Positions 46,076 through 54,573 of a stretch of 64,000 nt of DNA are shown one piece after another. The translations under genes were made by a program, and so were the position numbers. The DNA comes from Oscillospiraceae bacterium (GTDB taxonomy: Bacteria > Bacillota > Clostridia > Oscillospirales > Ruminococcaceae). The stretch spans positions 1 through 64,000 of the forward strand of contig WRBI01000006.1 of assembly GCA_009784625.1 (NCBI GenBank), read 5' to 3'. The notes beneath the pieces were generated by a model. It was not told the DNA's origin, did not search any database, and saw nothing but the letters and a program-made list of their open reading frames with translations. Within the stretch, counting starts at the first letter, position 1; every line of letters starts with the position of its first letter.

Positions 46076-47020
46076 TTGAATCCAAATACCGTGCTTGAGC
46101 GGATTGTCGAAAACGTTGAACGGGTAATTGTGGACAAGCGGTACGAAATTGAGCTGACCATCATCTCACTTTTGTGCCGGGGGCATTTACTGATCGAGGA
46201 TGTACCGGGTGTGGGCAAGACCAGCCTGGCCTCGGCGCTGGCCAAGTCGCTGGGCTGCTCTTTTCAGCGGATTCAGTTCACCCCGGATATTATGCCGGCC
46301 GACATCACCGGTTTTTCGGTCTTTAACCCTAAGACCGGGGATTTCGATTACCGCCCGGGCGCCATCCTGAGCCAGATTGTGCTGGCCGACGAAATCAACC
46401 GGACTTCCCCCAAAACCCAATCCAGCTTGCTTGAAGCAATGGAGGAAAAACAGGTGACGGTGGACGGCAAAACCTACCGGATCAAAGAACCGTTTATGGT
46501 GTTGGCCACCCAAAACCCGGTCGAATATCTGGGCACTTACCCGTTGCCCGAAGCACAGATGGACCGCTTTTTCATGCGAATCTCACTGGGGTATCCCAGC
46601 CTGACCGAGGAGATGCGGATGGTCACCCGAATGGGCGGGCAGTCCCCGCTTAAAAATCTGCGGCCGGTCGCGGCCGGGGAGGATATTGTAGCCATTCAGC
46701 AGCTGATCGAGCAGGTGCATATGGACGCCAAAGTCAACGAATACGTAGTCTCGCTGGTGCGACATACCCGCGAAAACCCGCTCGTCTCGCTGGGGGCAAG
46801 CCCGCGCGCCTCCATCAGCCTTTACAAAGCATCGCAGGCGTGGGCGCTCTACAATGGCCGGGATTATGTCCTGCCCGATGATGTGATTCAAATGTGTGCC
46901 CATGTGATGGAGCACCGGATTGTCCTCACCCAGGAGGGCCGGCTGAAAAAATACACCCAAAAAGACATTGTGCAGATGGCCATCGATGAGGTGGCCGCTC
47001 CCGTCGCCCGCCGGTGGTAA
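46076..47020 (+). CDS. MoxR-family AAA+ ATPase
   Basis: A 314-residue AAA+ chaperone-like ATPase, TTG start 7 nt after GGGGGA. Walker A is EDVPGVGKTSLA (41-52), Walker B VLADEINRTSPKTQSSLLEAMEE (from about 102), and sensor 1 lies in MVLATQNPVEYLGTYPLPEAQMDRFFM. MoxR proteins help mature partner proteins. The downstream DUF58 and transglutaminase genes form the standard three-gene unit. Confidence 0.92.
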   Translation: MNPNTVLERIVENVERVIVDKRYEIELTIISLLCRGHLLIEDVPGVGKTSLASALAKSLGCSFQRIQFTPDIMPADITGFSVFNPKTGDFDYRPGAILSQIVLADEINRTSPKTQSSLLEAMEEKQVTVDGKTYRIKEPFMVLATQNPVEYLGTYPLPEAQMDRFFMRISLGYPSLTEEMRMVTRMGGQSPLKNLRPVAAGEDIVAIQQLIEQVHMDAKVNEYVVSLVRHTRENPLVSLGASPRASISLYKASQAWALYNGRDYVLPDDVIQMCAHVMEHRIVLTQEGRLKKYTQKDIVQMAIDEVAAPVARRW

Positions 47021-47060
47021 AAGCTTTGCCGGTCGGTCATTTTCACCCCGGAGGCATTGA

Positions 47061-48257
47061 ATGCTTAAATCCAGAATCATCTTCTTTTTTGCGCTGGTCG
47101 GCGCAGCTATGCTGGCAATCGGCTACAGCGACACCCGCGCGGGGTTTACCATTCTATATTCACTGCTGATTCTGCTTGCTTTTTGCGCACTTTCTGTCAT
47201 TCTCGCGCCCGGAGTGCTCAAGGTCGAGGAGAAGATGGCAGCGTCTATTGCCTTTAAAGGCGAGCCGGTTAGCTATACGCTCACCATACACAACAGGGGA
47301 CCGCTGCTCTATCCCGGGGTGGCCTGTCACTTTCACAACGCCGGACTCATGACCATGGAGGGGTCTTTGTTTGGCGGGTGTCAGCCGTTTCGCGGGCATA
47401 GCAGGGAGTTTGTGGTCTCTTTCCCCTATCGGGGGATATACACAGTGGGGCTTGAGAAAATCACCGTCACCGATATGTTCGGGCTGTTCACCCGGACAAT
47501 CGGTGGCGGAAACGCCCTGACGCTGACCGTCTACCCCGAGCGGGAGGACGGCTTTGCGCTGTCTTTGCGCAATGACCCACAGGACGCGTCCTTTCATCAG
47601 GATATCTTTAATGAAGATTACTCGACCATCGCCGACCTGCGCAAATACACCCCGGCCGACAGTCTGCGGAAAATTCACTGGAAGCTCTCGGCCAAGCGGG
47701 GTGAGCTGATCGCCAAAAACTTTCAGAGCTTTGAGCCGGATAAAACCATCCTGCTGCTTGACACGTTGAAAATTGATCTGCCCGCGCGGCCAAAAGCCGA
47801 GCTGGAGGACAAAATGGTCGCTTATATCGCCTCCAGCATTGAGTTTTGCGCGCGGTCAAAAATTCCTACCTCCCTGATTTACGGCCAGCCCGGCCTTGAT
47901 GAGACGACCATCGACCCAAACGGCGAGGTGGATAGTTTTTACCCGCTGTTGGCCGGCCTTAATTTTGACCGGGCAGTTTCCTGCGTGCACCTGGTCAGCC
48001 GCCTGCCCGGCGGTTACAGCCTGATCGCCTATCTCTCAAAAATTGACGATGAGATTGCTGCGGCACTCAAAGAGGCCGTATCTTTCGACCACAAGCTGAT
48101 TATCTATCTCTTTTCAAGCGCAACACAGCCGGAGAATCCACAGCAGACCTATCTGCTTGAGAGTCTGCGCACACTTGGGGTGAGCGTAAATCTGGTTGTG
48201 GCCGGGAAGCCGGACACCGCCGCCCACTCTCCGGATGAGGAGGGCGGTGCAGCATGA
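47061..48257 (+). CDS. DUF58-domain protein
   Basis: 398 residues. Two N-terminal helices (~5-22, ~28-48) anchor it. The DUF58 region carries YTPADSLRKIHWKLSAKRGELIAKNF near 195-220, followed by a vWA-like segment (KTILLLDTLKIDLP). The function is unknown; it is thought to work with MoxR as a membrane-associated partner. Its stop overlaps the transglutaminase start by 4 nt. Confidence 0.88.
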   Translation: MLKSRIIFFFALVGAAMLAIGYSDTRAGFTILYSLLILLAFCALSVILAPGVLKVEEKMAASIAFKGEPVSYTLTIHNRGPLLYPGVACHFHNAGLMTMEGSLFGGCQPFRGHSREFVVSFPYRGIYTVGLEKITVTDMFGLFTRTIGGGNALTLTVYPEREDGFALSLRNDPQDASFHQDIFNEDYSTIADLRKYTPADSLRKIHWKLSAKRGELIAKNFQSFEPDKTILLLDTLKIDLPARPKAELEDKMVAYIASSIEFCARSKIPTSLIYGQPGLDETTIDPNGEVDSFYPLLAGLNFDRAVSCVHLVSRLPGGYSLIAYLSKIDDEIAAALKEAVSFDHKLIIYLFSSATQPENPQQTYLLESLRTLGVSVNLVVAGKPDTAAHSPDEEGGAA

Positions 48258-50614
48258 GCACGAAGCCCATCTCACAAGGCAAACACTGGGATTTTTTGTT
48301 CTTCACTTTTGTCGGGATTTTTTACGCATGGGCACTCAGCGAGTCGGTTCTGACCGCCACCATACTCGTACTTCCCTTCTGGCAGCTCTTGTTTTACTGC
48401 GCCGTTTTTGTGGTTGTGCTGGGCTTAATCTTCTACAACCGGTACACCGCGCTCGGCGGCTTGGGTTTTCTGATTCTGGCCGGCGGCGGCGTGTTCTTTT
48501 ACCTTTATACCAACGAGTTTGATGTCGCCTGGTTTGCCGCGTTTATGGCGCTGCTTGAGGATTTTTACGAGTTTGCGTTTGCGTTTGGGCCTTACCGCGA
48601 CGCGTTCGCGACCCTGGCGGCCTGGGGGCTTGCCTTTCTCTTTTCTCTTGTTACCGTGCTCAACACCCGGCTGCATTATGGATTTTTCTCGCTGGTTATC
48701 ATGGCGGTGGGCGTGATCGCGATGCCCATCTACATGGGTTGGGACTCATCGCCAACCGCGATCCTGGTCATGCTCTTCTGCCTGTTCGCGCTGCTGGCCA
48801 AACGGCTGTTCCTGAATGCGACACAAAGGCAGGAGGGCGAACCGCTGCCCGGCTCCTCCCGCTACGCTATGCTGTTGATCCCGCTTTGCCTGCTGATCTT
48901 TGGGGTGGGCTGGGTTCTGCCCAAGCCGGACGCCGAGACCATAGACACCATGAACTTCCCGGATGTGGGCGGCGCGATGGACAACCTGATGCACGCAATC
49001 AGCCCGGAGCAAACACTTTCGTTTACCGATGGCGGCTCCCGTCTGGGCGGGCCGGCCAACCTCAACGACCTGGTGGTCATGATTGTGGATTCCGACGAGC
49101 GGCTGTATCTTGCCGGCGCAACCCGTGATTATTACACCGGACACTCCTGGCTGACCACCGACCGGACACAGCTCCCGCTTGACCCGGACGAAAACGGCAT
49201 CTTCGGCACCGACCCAAACCCCGAAAGCCTGCGCCGGACACACGATTACCTGCGCCGGTTTTACGGCTGGCCGATCCGGCAGGCAACCATCACCACCGGG
49301 GATGTGCGTACGGACACCATCTTCACCCCGCCCGCCCACCAAACACTCAAACTTGAGGAAGATTTGCGCGTCACCCAAAACGCTTACGGGGATTTGCGCA
49401 CTTCCCGCGCGCTTTTGCGCGAGAGCAGCTACACTTTCAATTATATCGGCTGGAACCGCGAAAGCCCGTATTTTTCGAACATTCTCAGGGAGTATGGGCA
49501 TATTGTGACATCCAACGTGCTGGGCGGGCGGCTGGACCACGACCGGGCGGAAATGATCGCCGAGATCGACGCTGTACTCACACAGCAACATGCCGGCATG
49601 AATGCGGACGAGCTTGCGCTATTTTTACAGCTGCCCGATACCCTGCCCGACCGGGTGGGTGCGCTGGCCCGTGAGCTGACCGCAGACGAGCACACCACCT
49701 ATGACCGGCTGCGCGCGCTCGAGCGCTACCTCGCGCGGTTCCCCTATACCCTGAACGCGCCCCAACTGCCGATGGGCGAAGATTTCGTCGACCATTTTCT
49801 GTTCACCGGCCGGGAGGGCTATTGCGTCCACTACGCCACCGCCATGGTGGTGATGGCCAGAACGCTGGGCATCCCCGCCCGGTATATCGAAGGATACATC
49901 ACCCCCGAGTTCCCCGCCGCCGACGGGATGTTCTGGGTGACCAACAACCAGGCGCACGCCTGGGTTGAAGCTTACATCACCGGGTTTGGCTGGGTGCTGT
50001 TTGAGCCGACTTCAGCTTACCACATCGGAAATACACCCCCACCGGCGGGATGGGAACCGCCCATCCCACCTGAATTGCCGGAAGAGCCGCAATCCCCGCC
50101 GGATCACAACTACGATCAGGACGATATCCCAGTCATGGCCACCCCCGAAAACATTCCGGAAGAAGCCGGGCAGGAGAGCGGGTTCCCGTGGGGCTTGCTG
50201 TTCACACCGGTCATCCTGGCCGGCGGCGGATATCTTGCTTACATCAAGCTAACCGCCCGCTACCGCGCCAAACAGAGCAAGCTGGAGTCGCTCCCCAACC
50301 GGGAGGCGGTGCTCGCGCTGTTTGCCGCTACCCTGGGCGCGGCCGAGGCGTCCGGGCTGCCGATCGGGGACGGCGAGACCGCGCTGGGTTACGCCGAGCG
50401 GATGCACACGCACGCGCTTTTTTTCGGGCAGGGGTCGGATCTCCGTCAGCTGGCCGGCATCTACTCAAAGGCGGCCTACAGCGCACACGAGGTAACCTCC
50501 TGGGAGCGCGCGGCCACCTTGAAAGGCCGGGACAGTGTATTAAAGCGGCTGACCGCTTCAAGGAAAAATTTACCGCGCTATTGGCTGGATCGATACATCC
50601 TGCTGCGCTACTAA
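48254..50614 (+). CDS. transglutaminase-like membrane protein (TgpA-type)
   Basis: 786 residues. Six or seven helices in the first ~215 residues, then an extracytoplasmic region with the transglutaminase core: catalytic C524 in REGYCVHYATAMVVMARTLG, H568 in NQAHAWVEAYITG, and FEPT where the third residue would sit (Glu in place of Asp). A Pro-rich linker, one helix (~650-672) and a DUF4129-like cytoplasmic tail follow. Probably a protease or cross-linking enzyme acting on surface proteins. Last gene of the MoxR unit. Confidence 0.88.
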   Translation: MSTKPISQGKHWDFLFFTFVGIFYAWALSESVLTATILVLPFWQLLFYCAVFVVVLGLIFYNRYTALGGLGFLILAGGGVFFYLYTNEFDVAWFAAFMALLEDFYEFAFAFGPYRDAFATLAAWGLAFLFSLVTVLNTRLHYGFFSLVIMAVGVIAMPIYMGWDSSPTAILVMLFCLFALLAKRLFLNATQRQEGEPLPGSSRYAMLLIPLCLLIFGVGWVLPKPDAETIDTMNFPDVGGAMDNLMHAISPEQTLSFTDGGSRLGGPANLNDLVVMIVDSDERLYLAGATRDYYTGHSWLTTDRTQLPLDPDENGIFGTDPNPESLRRTHDYLRRFYGWPIRQATITTGDVRTDTIFTPPAHQTLKLEEDLRVTQNAYGDLRTSRALLRESSYTFNYIGWNRESPYFSNILREYGHIVTSNVLGGRLDHDRAEMIAEIDAVLTQQHAGMNADELALFLQLPDTLPDRVGALARELTADEHTTYDRLRALERYLARFPYTLNAPQLPMGEDFVDHFLFTGREGYCVHYATAMVVMARTLGIPARYIEGYITPEFPAADGMFWVTNNQAHAWVEAYITGFGWVLFEPTSAYHIGNTPPPAGWEPPIPPELPEEPQSPPDHNYDQDDIPVMATPENIPEEAGQESGFPWGLLFTPVILAGGGYLAYIKLTARYRAKQSKLESLPNREAVLALFAATLGAAEASGLPIGDGETALGYAERMHTHALFFGQGSDLRQLAGIYSKAAYSAHEVTSWERAATLKGRDSVLKRLTASRKNLPRYWLDRYILLRY

Positions 50615-50619
50615 AGATG

Positions 50620-50653
50620 AAAGCCCATTGCCGCGATCACGGCAATGGGCTTT
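50620..50653. terminator. bidirectional terminator
   Basis: 14-bp stem AAAGCCCATTGCCG/CGGCAATGGGCTTT, loop CGATCA. It separates the convergent transglutaminase and cation-efflux genes. Confidence 0.85.
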
Positions 50654-50656
50654 GTG

Positions 50657-51547
50657 TTACTCAACATGCGGGTTTACGTGAATCATGCAGTGCTTGACTT
50701 TCGGGAACCGCGCTTCGATCGCGTCGTGTACGTCTTCGGCCGCTTGATGCGCTTTAAAGAGGGTTGCATTCCCGTCGCTGCTGATCTCCATATCCACATA
50801 GATTCGATCCCCGAATATCCTGGTTTTGATCAGGTCGACCCCCAACACAGCCTCCTGGGCAAGGGCAAGGGCGCGCATCTCTTCGATGGTCTCGTCGTCA
50901 CAGGCTTTGTCGGTCATCCGTTTGGTCGCGTTTTGGTAGATCGAAAACGCGACCCGCAGAATAAACAGGCAGATGATCACGCTGGCCACGCTATCCAAGA
51001 TCGGGAAACCCATCCGGGCGCCAAAAATCCCGGCAAAGCTGCCGATGGAGGAAATCGCGTCCGAGCGGGAGTGCCAGGCCGAAGCCATCAGCGCAACGCT
51101 GTCAATCTTTTTGGCCGTGTTGCGGGTATACCAGTACATGCACTCTTTAACGCCGATGCCGATCACCGCCGCCCAGAGCGCGAGCACGCCCGGAGCCTCC
51201 AAATGCTCGTAGTTCCCGGCCAATATGGTTTGCAAGCCGTTCCAGCCGATGATCCCGCCGATGACAAACAGGATGACCGAGACCAATATCCCGGCCACGC
51301 ACTCAATTCGCTCGTGGCCGTAAGGATGGTCTTTGTCCGGCTCAGGGCTGGACATCCGCACGCTTACCAGCACAACGATCTCGCCCAGCATATCTGAAAT
51401 CGAGTGAAAGGCGTCCGAAATCATGGCGGCTGAACCGGCCACCACCCCGGCGAACAGCTGGAAAGCTGATAGCAATATATTGCCGATCAGCGTTCGGCGG
51501 GTAACCCGCGTCGCGATCTGCATTCTGGATTGTTCTGTCTTCGACAT
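50657..51547 (-). CDS. cation diffusion facilitator family transporter
   Basis: Divalent-metal/H+ antiporter (Zn, Co, Mn, Fe or Ni class). 296 residues from the ATG at 51547 (MSKTEQSRMQIATRV), 8 nt after GGAGAG. An upstream ATG at 51670 would lie inside the leader structure. About six helices. Metal-site motifs are SDAFHSISDMLGE in helix 2 and, in helix 5, the SAWHSRSDAISS segment; the loop DKDHPYGHERIE is typical. The C-terminal ZT_dimer domain starts near IYQNATKRMTDKACD. Metal specificity is unknown; expression is likely controlled by the structured leader. Confidence 0.9.
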   Translation of the reverse strand: MSKTEQSRMQIATRVTRRTLIGNILLSAFQLFAGVVAGSAAMISDAFHSISDMLGEIVVLVSVRMSSPEPDKDHPYGHERIECVAGILVSVILFVIGGIIGWNGLQTILAGNYEHLEAPGVLALWAAVIGIGVKECMYWYTRNTAKKIDSVALMASAWHSRSDAISSIGSFAGIFGARMGFPILDSVASVIICLFILRVAFSIYQNATKRMTDKACDDETIEEMRALALAQEAVLGVDLIKTRIFGDRIYVDMEISSDGNATLFKAHQAAEDVHDAIEARFPKVKHCMIHVNPHVE

Positions 51548-51587
51548 ATGTTTTTCTCTCCAAGTTAATCCCCGGCATTGATTGCCG

Positions 51588-51749
51588 CAAAAACAAAAAA
51601 CACCCGCAGGAAAGATTTTACTCTGTCCCGCGGGTGTGAAATCCGCTGCCGCTTTGCGGCCCAGCCCCATGAATCTTGCCGTAGTGCAGATGCACGCACC
51701 ACCAACATACCTTTAAGATTCATCGCCTGCTCAGGTTATTATATCAACT
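51588..51749 (-). promoter_or_regulatory. structured leader with intrinsic terminator (candidate metal riboswitch)
   Basis: On the minus strand a ~200-nt leader begins near 51749. Helix 1 is ATGAATCTT/AAGATTCAT (51723-51715 with 51677-51669), enclosing a GTGC/GCAC hairpin. Helix 2 is GCTGggCCGC-AAA-GCGGcAGC (51665-51645). Then comes ACACCCGCgg...CCtGCGGGTGT (51637-51600) followed directly by TTTTTTG and more T residues, an intrinsic terminator 40 nt before the ribosome-binding site. The layout is riboswitch-like. I could not match it to NiCo, Mn, Mg or fluoride consensus sequences by eye. Confidence 0.65.
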
Positions 51750-51755
51750 CTTGGC

Positions 51756-51784
51756 ATTCTACCACAACCCGGGCGGAAAGTCAA
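51756..51784 (-). promoter_or_regulatory. sigma-A promoter for the cation-efflux gene
   Basis: Minus-strand TTGACT (51779-51784), 17 nt, TAGAAT (51756-51761), starting the structured leader. Confidence 0.75.
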
Positions 51785-51842
51785 GGGGTTGGCGCAACAA
51801 TCGATTTCTACAGCGTTAATTTAAAAAATCTGATTATCTCGC

Positions 51843-51871
51843 TTGAAAAAAACAGGCCGATGGGGTACAAT
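51843..51871 (+). promoter_or_regulatory. sigma-A promoter for pgi
   Basis: TTGAAA, 17-nt spacer, TACAAT; the transcript leader is only ~27 nt. Confidence 0.65.
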
Positions 51872-51904
51872 TGAAGAAGATCAAAAGACAAGGAGGATCG
51901 CGCA

Positions 51905-53260
51905 ATGCCTCTAAAACTGAACACACTTTACCTGTCTGACTTTATCTCATCCCACGAACTGGATTACATGGCCCCTGCCCTTGCGTCCGCACACAAGCTG
52001 CTTGAGGACAAAACCGGCCCGGGCAATGATTTTCTCGGCTGGCTCAGCCTTGGCAACAGCAACCCGCCCGACGAGCTGGCCCGGATGAAAGAAAGCACCA
52101 GGTGGATTCAAGACAACTGTGATATACTGGTTGTTATCGGGATCGGCGGCAGTTACCTGGGCGCGAAAGCGGCACTCGATTTTCTGCGCTCACCGAACTA
52201 CAACGCCCTGCCCAAATCTACCCCCGACATCATCTTTGTCGGCAACACCCTCAGCCCGGATGCGCTCAATGAATCGCTCGCGCTTTGCAAGGGCAAGCGG
52301 GTCTGCCTGAATGTCATCTCAAAATCGGGCACAACGACCGAGGCCGCTTTGGCCTTTCGTGTATTTCGCGCGCTTATGGTGGAACAATATGGCAAAGAGG
52401 GCGCGAAAGACCGGATCTTTTGCACCACCGACGCCGCCCGGGGATCGCTCAAATCACTGGCCGATACCAAGGGTTACCCGACCTTTGTTATCCCGGATGA
52501 TGTGGGCGGCCGGTTCAGCCTGTTTACACCGGTCGGGCTGTTGCCGATCGCGGTGGCCGGTTGTGACATCGACGCGATTCTTTCCGCCTGTACGGCCGCG
52601 CAAAAAACATTCGCTTCCCTTGACCTTGAACAGAACCCGGCCTACAAATACGCAGCTATCCGCAACCTTTTACACCGCAAAGGCCGGATGATCGAGGTGC
52701 TTGTCTCTTACGAGCCCGCGCTGACCATGCTGGGTGAGTGGTACAAACAACTTTACGGCGAGAGCGAAGGCAAGGACGGCAAAGGGCTGTACCCAAGCTC
52801 GATGTGCTTCTCGACCGACTTACACTCCCTCGGCCAGTTTGTGCAAGAGGGTTCGAACATCCTGTTTGAGACGGTACTGCAAATCGCAAAGCCGCAGGCC
52901 GACTTCTTCCTCGCGCCGGACAGCGAAAACTTTGACGGGCTGAACTTTTTGGCCGACCAGAACCTTTCGGCCGTCAACCAAAAGGCGTTCCTGGGCACTC
53001 TGCTCGCTCACTTAGAGGGCGGTGTGCCGAACATGGTCATCGAGATCGACGACCGCAGTGAGAAGTCATTTGGCGAGCTGATCTTCTTTTTCGAGAAAGC
53101 GTGCGCGGTCAGCGGTTATCTGCTCGGGGTCAACCCGTTCGATCAACCGGGCGTTGAGGCTTACAAGAAAAACATGTTCGCCCTGCTCGGCAAGCCCGGC
53201 TTTGAGTCCGCTAAAAAAGAGCTGGAAGACAAGCTGCTTAAGCTTTCCTCCGCTCAGTAA
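51905..53260 (+). CDS. pgi: glucose-6-phosphate isomerase
   Basis: Interconverts glucose-6-phosphate and fructose-6-phosphate. 451 residues, the shorter bacterial form. GIGGSYLGAKAALDFL near 77 and VISKSGTTTEAALAFR near 138 bind the sugar phosphate. DVGGRFSLFTPVGLLP contains the signature, and the catalytic region is FSTDLHSLGQFVQEG. The C-terminal NPFDQPGVEAYKKNMFALLG is typical. AAGGAGGA precedes the ATG. Confidence 0.96.
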   Translation: MPLKLNTLYLSDFISSHELDYMAPALASAHKLLEDKTGPGNDFLGWLSLGNSNPPDELARMKESTRWIQDNCDILVVIGIGGSYLGAKAALDFLRSPNYNALPKSTPDIIFVGNTLSPDALNESLALCKGKRVCLNVISKSGTTTEAALAFRVFRALMVEQYGKEGAKDRIFCTTDAARGSLKSLADTKGYPTFVIPDDVGGRFSLFTPVGLLPIAVAGCDIDAILSACTAAQKTFASLDLEQNPAYKYAAIRNLLHRKGRMIEVLVSYEPALTMLGEWYKQLYGESEGKDGKGLYPSSMCFSTDLHSLGQFVQEGSNILFETVLQIAKPQADFFLAPDSENFDGLNFLADQNLSAVNQKAFLGTLLAHLEGGVPNMVIEIDDRSEKSFGELIFFFEKACAVSGYLLGVNPFDQPGVEAYKKNMFALLGKPGFESAKKELEDKLLKLSSAQ

Positions 53261-53302
53261 AAGTTACAGCTAAGCAATAAAACACAGGAAGGACTGATTG
53301 TT

Positions 53303-53728
53303 ATGGTTTCGATGATCGTGGGGAACAAAGGTTCGGGCAAGACCAAAAATCTGATCAACCAGGTTCGGGAGGCGGCAACCGTCTCTAAGGGCAATGTTGT
53401 CTGTATCGAAAAGGGGGACTCCCTGCGCTTTGATTTGAACTATCAAATCCGGCTGATCGACATTGAAGAGTACCGGATCAGCGGCCCGGCCGCCTACTAT
53501 GGATTTGTCTGTGGGCTTTTGGCCGGCAACTACGACATTACCCACATTTTTGGTGACGCCACATTCAAGATTCTCTGCGGCAAAGACGCGAGGGACTTTG
53601 AAGCGCTGGCCGTTTTTGTTGAAGATTTAGCCAAGTTGACCGCATCGCTGAGCGTCAGCATTGTCCTCACCGTTTCCTGCGAGCAATCAGACCTGCCTGA
53701 GCGGGTTCACAGTTTTATTCAAAAGTAA
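53303..53728 (+). CDS. small P-loop ATPase-like protein
   Basis: 141 residues beginning MVSMIVGNKGSGKTKNLI, a Walker A motif at residues 7-14. Further on are FGDATFKILCGK and VSIVLTVSCEQSD, consistent with a truncated P-loop NTPase fold of the twitching-motility/ATP-binding type seen near rpmF in Clostridia. No clear Walker B Asp-Glu pair, so it may bind nucleotide without hydrolysis. Function unknown. Confidence 0.65.
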   Translation: MVSMIVGNKGSGKTKNLINQVREAATVSKGNVVCIEKGDSLRFDLNYQIRLIDIEEYRISGPAAYYGFVCGLLAGNYDITHIFGDATFKILCGKDARDFEALAVFVEDLAKLTASLSVSIVLTVSCEQSDLPERVHSFIQK

Positions 53729-53740
53729 CCCGCTTTTGTC

Positions 53741-53769
53741 TTGACAAGACCACAAGATATGCGTATAAT
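53741..53769 (+). promoter_or_regulatory. consensus sigma-A promoter for yceD-rpmF
   Basis: Perfect TTGACA, 17-nt spacer, perfect TATAAT. Confidence 0.9.
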
Positions 53770-53807
53770 AAATAAGTTGTCCAATTCAAAGTGTTCTTGA
53801 GGTGTTT

Positions 53808-54332
53808 ATGTTAGTCGATATTCGCCCCGCCCGCGAGGGTGACCCGCTTGCCTTTTTGGGGTCGGTTGATCTGCGCGGCCTCCGCCTTTGGGGAGAAGCG
53901 CCCTTTTCCGCGCCGGTAAACGTTGACGGCAGCGTTTATGTCCGGCACGGGCAGGTAGAGATTGACTACACGGTCGGCTACACACGCTCCGGCCACTGCG
54001 CCAGATGTATGGCAGAGACCGCACAAAGCGGAAGTTTGCGCTTTAACCATCCGGTCAAAGAAATTGCGGATGAGACGGGTTTTGAGGATATCATTCCGGC
54101 GCCCGGCGGGCTGTTGAATATGACCGAGCTTGCGGGCGCCGACCTTTTGCTTACGTTCGTAAGCCCTTTGCTCTGTCGGGAAGATTGCCGCGGCCTTTGT
54201 TGTCAGTGCGGTGTCGACTTGAATTACGCTGATTGCGACTGTGCGGGACTTCCGCCTATGTCGCCGAATAAAGTCAAGATTATAATAAAGGAGGTGCCGG
54301 CAAATGGCGGTTCCAAAGACGAAAACAAGTAA
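53808..54332 (+). CDS. yceD: YceD/DUF177 family protein
   Basis: 174 residues from ATG 53808. A DUF177 domain with cysteine pairs (GHCARCMAE near 64; [17 protein letters not shown] near 124). YceD is linked to 23S rRNA accumulation and is nearly always encoded upstream of rpmF. The last 29 nt overlap rpmF in another frame, and the rpmF ribosome-binding site lies within it. Confidence 0.92.
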   Translation: MLVDIRPAREGDPLAFLGSVDLRGLRLWGEAPFSAPVNVDGSVYVRHGQVEIDYTVGYTRSGHCARCMAETAQSGSLRFNHPVKEIADETGFEDIIPAPGGLLNMTELAGADLLLTFVSPLLCREDCRGLCCQCGVDLNYADCDCAGLPPMSPNKVKIIIKEVPANGGSKDENK

Positions 54333-54498
54333 GTCGCGCAAAAATATGAGACGCTCGAATGTCTGGAAGATTGCGGCCCCCGCCCTTTCAAAATGTACAC
54401 AGTGCGGCTCGTTGAAGACCCCCCATCGGGTATGCTCTGAATGCGGATACTACAAGGGCAGACAAGTTGTTAAAACAGCAACCGAAGACGCCGAATAG
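54304..54498 (+). CDS. rpmF: 50S ribosomal protein L32
   Basis: 64 residues. [19 protein letters not shown] is diagnostic. The zinc-binding form is intact (CTQCGSL...CSECGYYKG). AAAGGAGGTG precedes the ATG. Confidence 0.97.
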   Translation: MAVPKTKTSKSRKNMRRSNVWKIAAPALSKCTQCGSLKTPHRVCSECGYYKGRQVVKTATEDAE

Positions 54499-54558
54499 TC
54501 GCAGTATTGTAGCAATTTGATTTAGCGCAAAGGCGCTCGGTCAAGTTGCTATAATATT
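54499..54558 (+). terminator. nested hairpin between rpmF and the DUF512 gene
   Basis: TAGCAATTTGA pairs with TCAAGTTGCTA (one mismatch) around GCGC-AAAG-GCGC. No T-run follows; the AAGGAGG of the next gene comes right after. May attenuate or process the transcript. Confidence 0.45.
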
Positions 54559-54573
54559 AAGGAGGCCAAAGTT

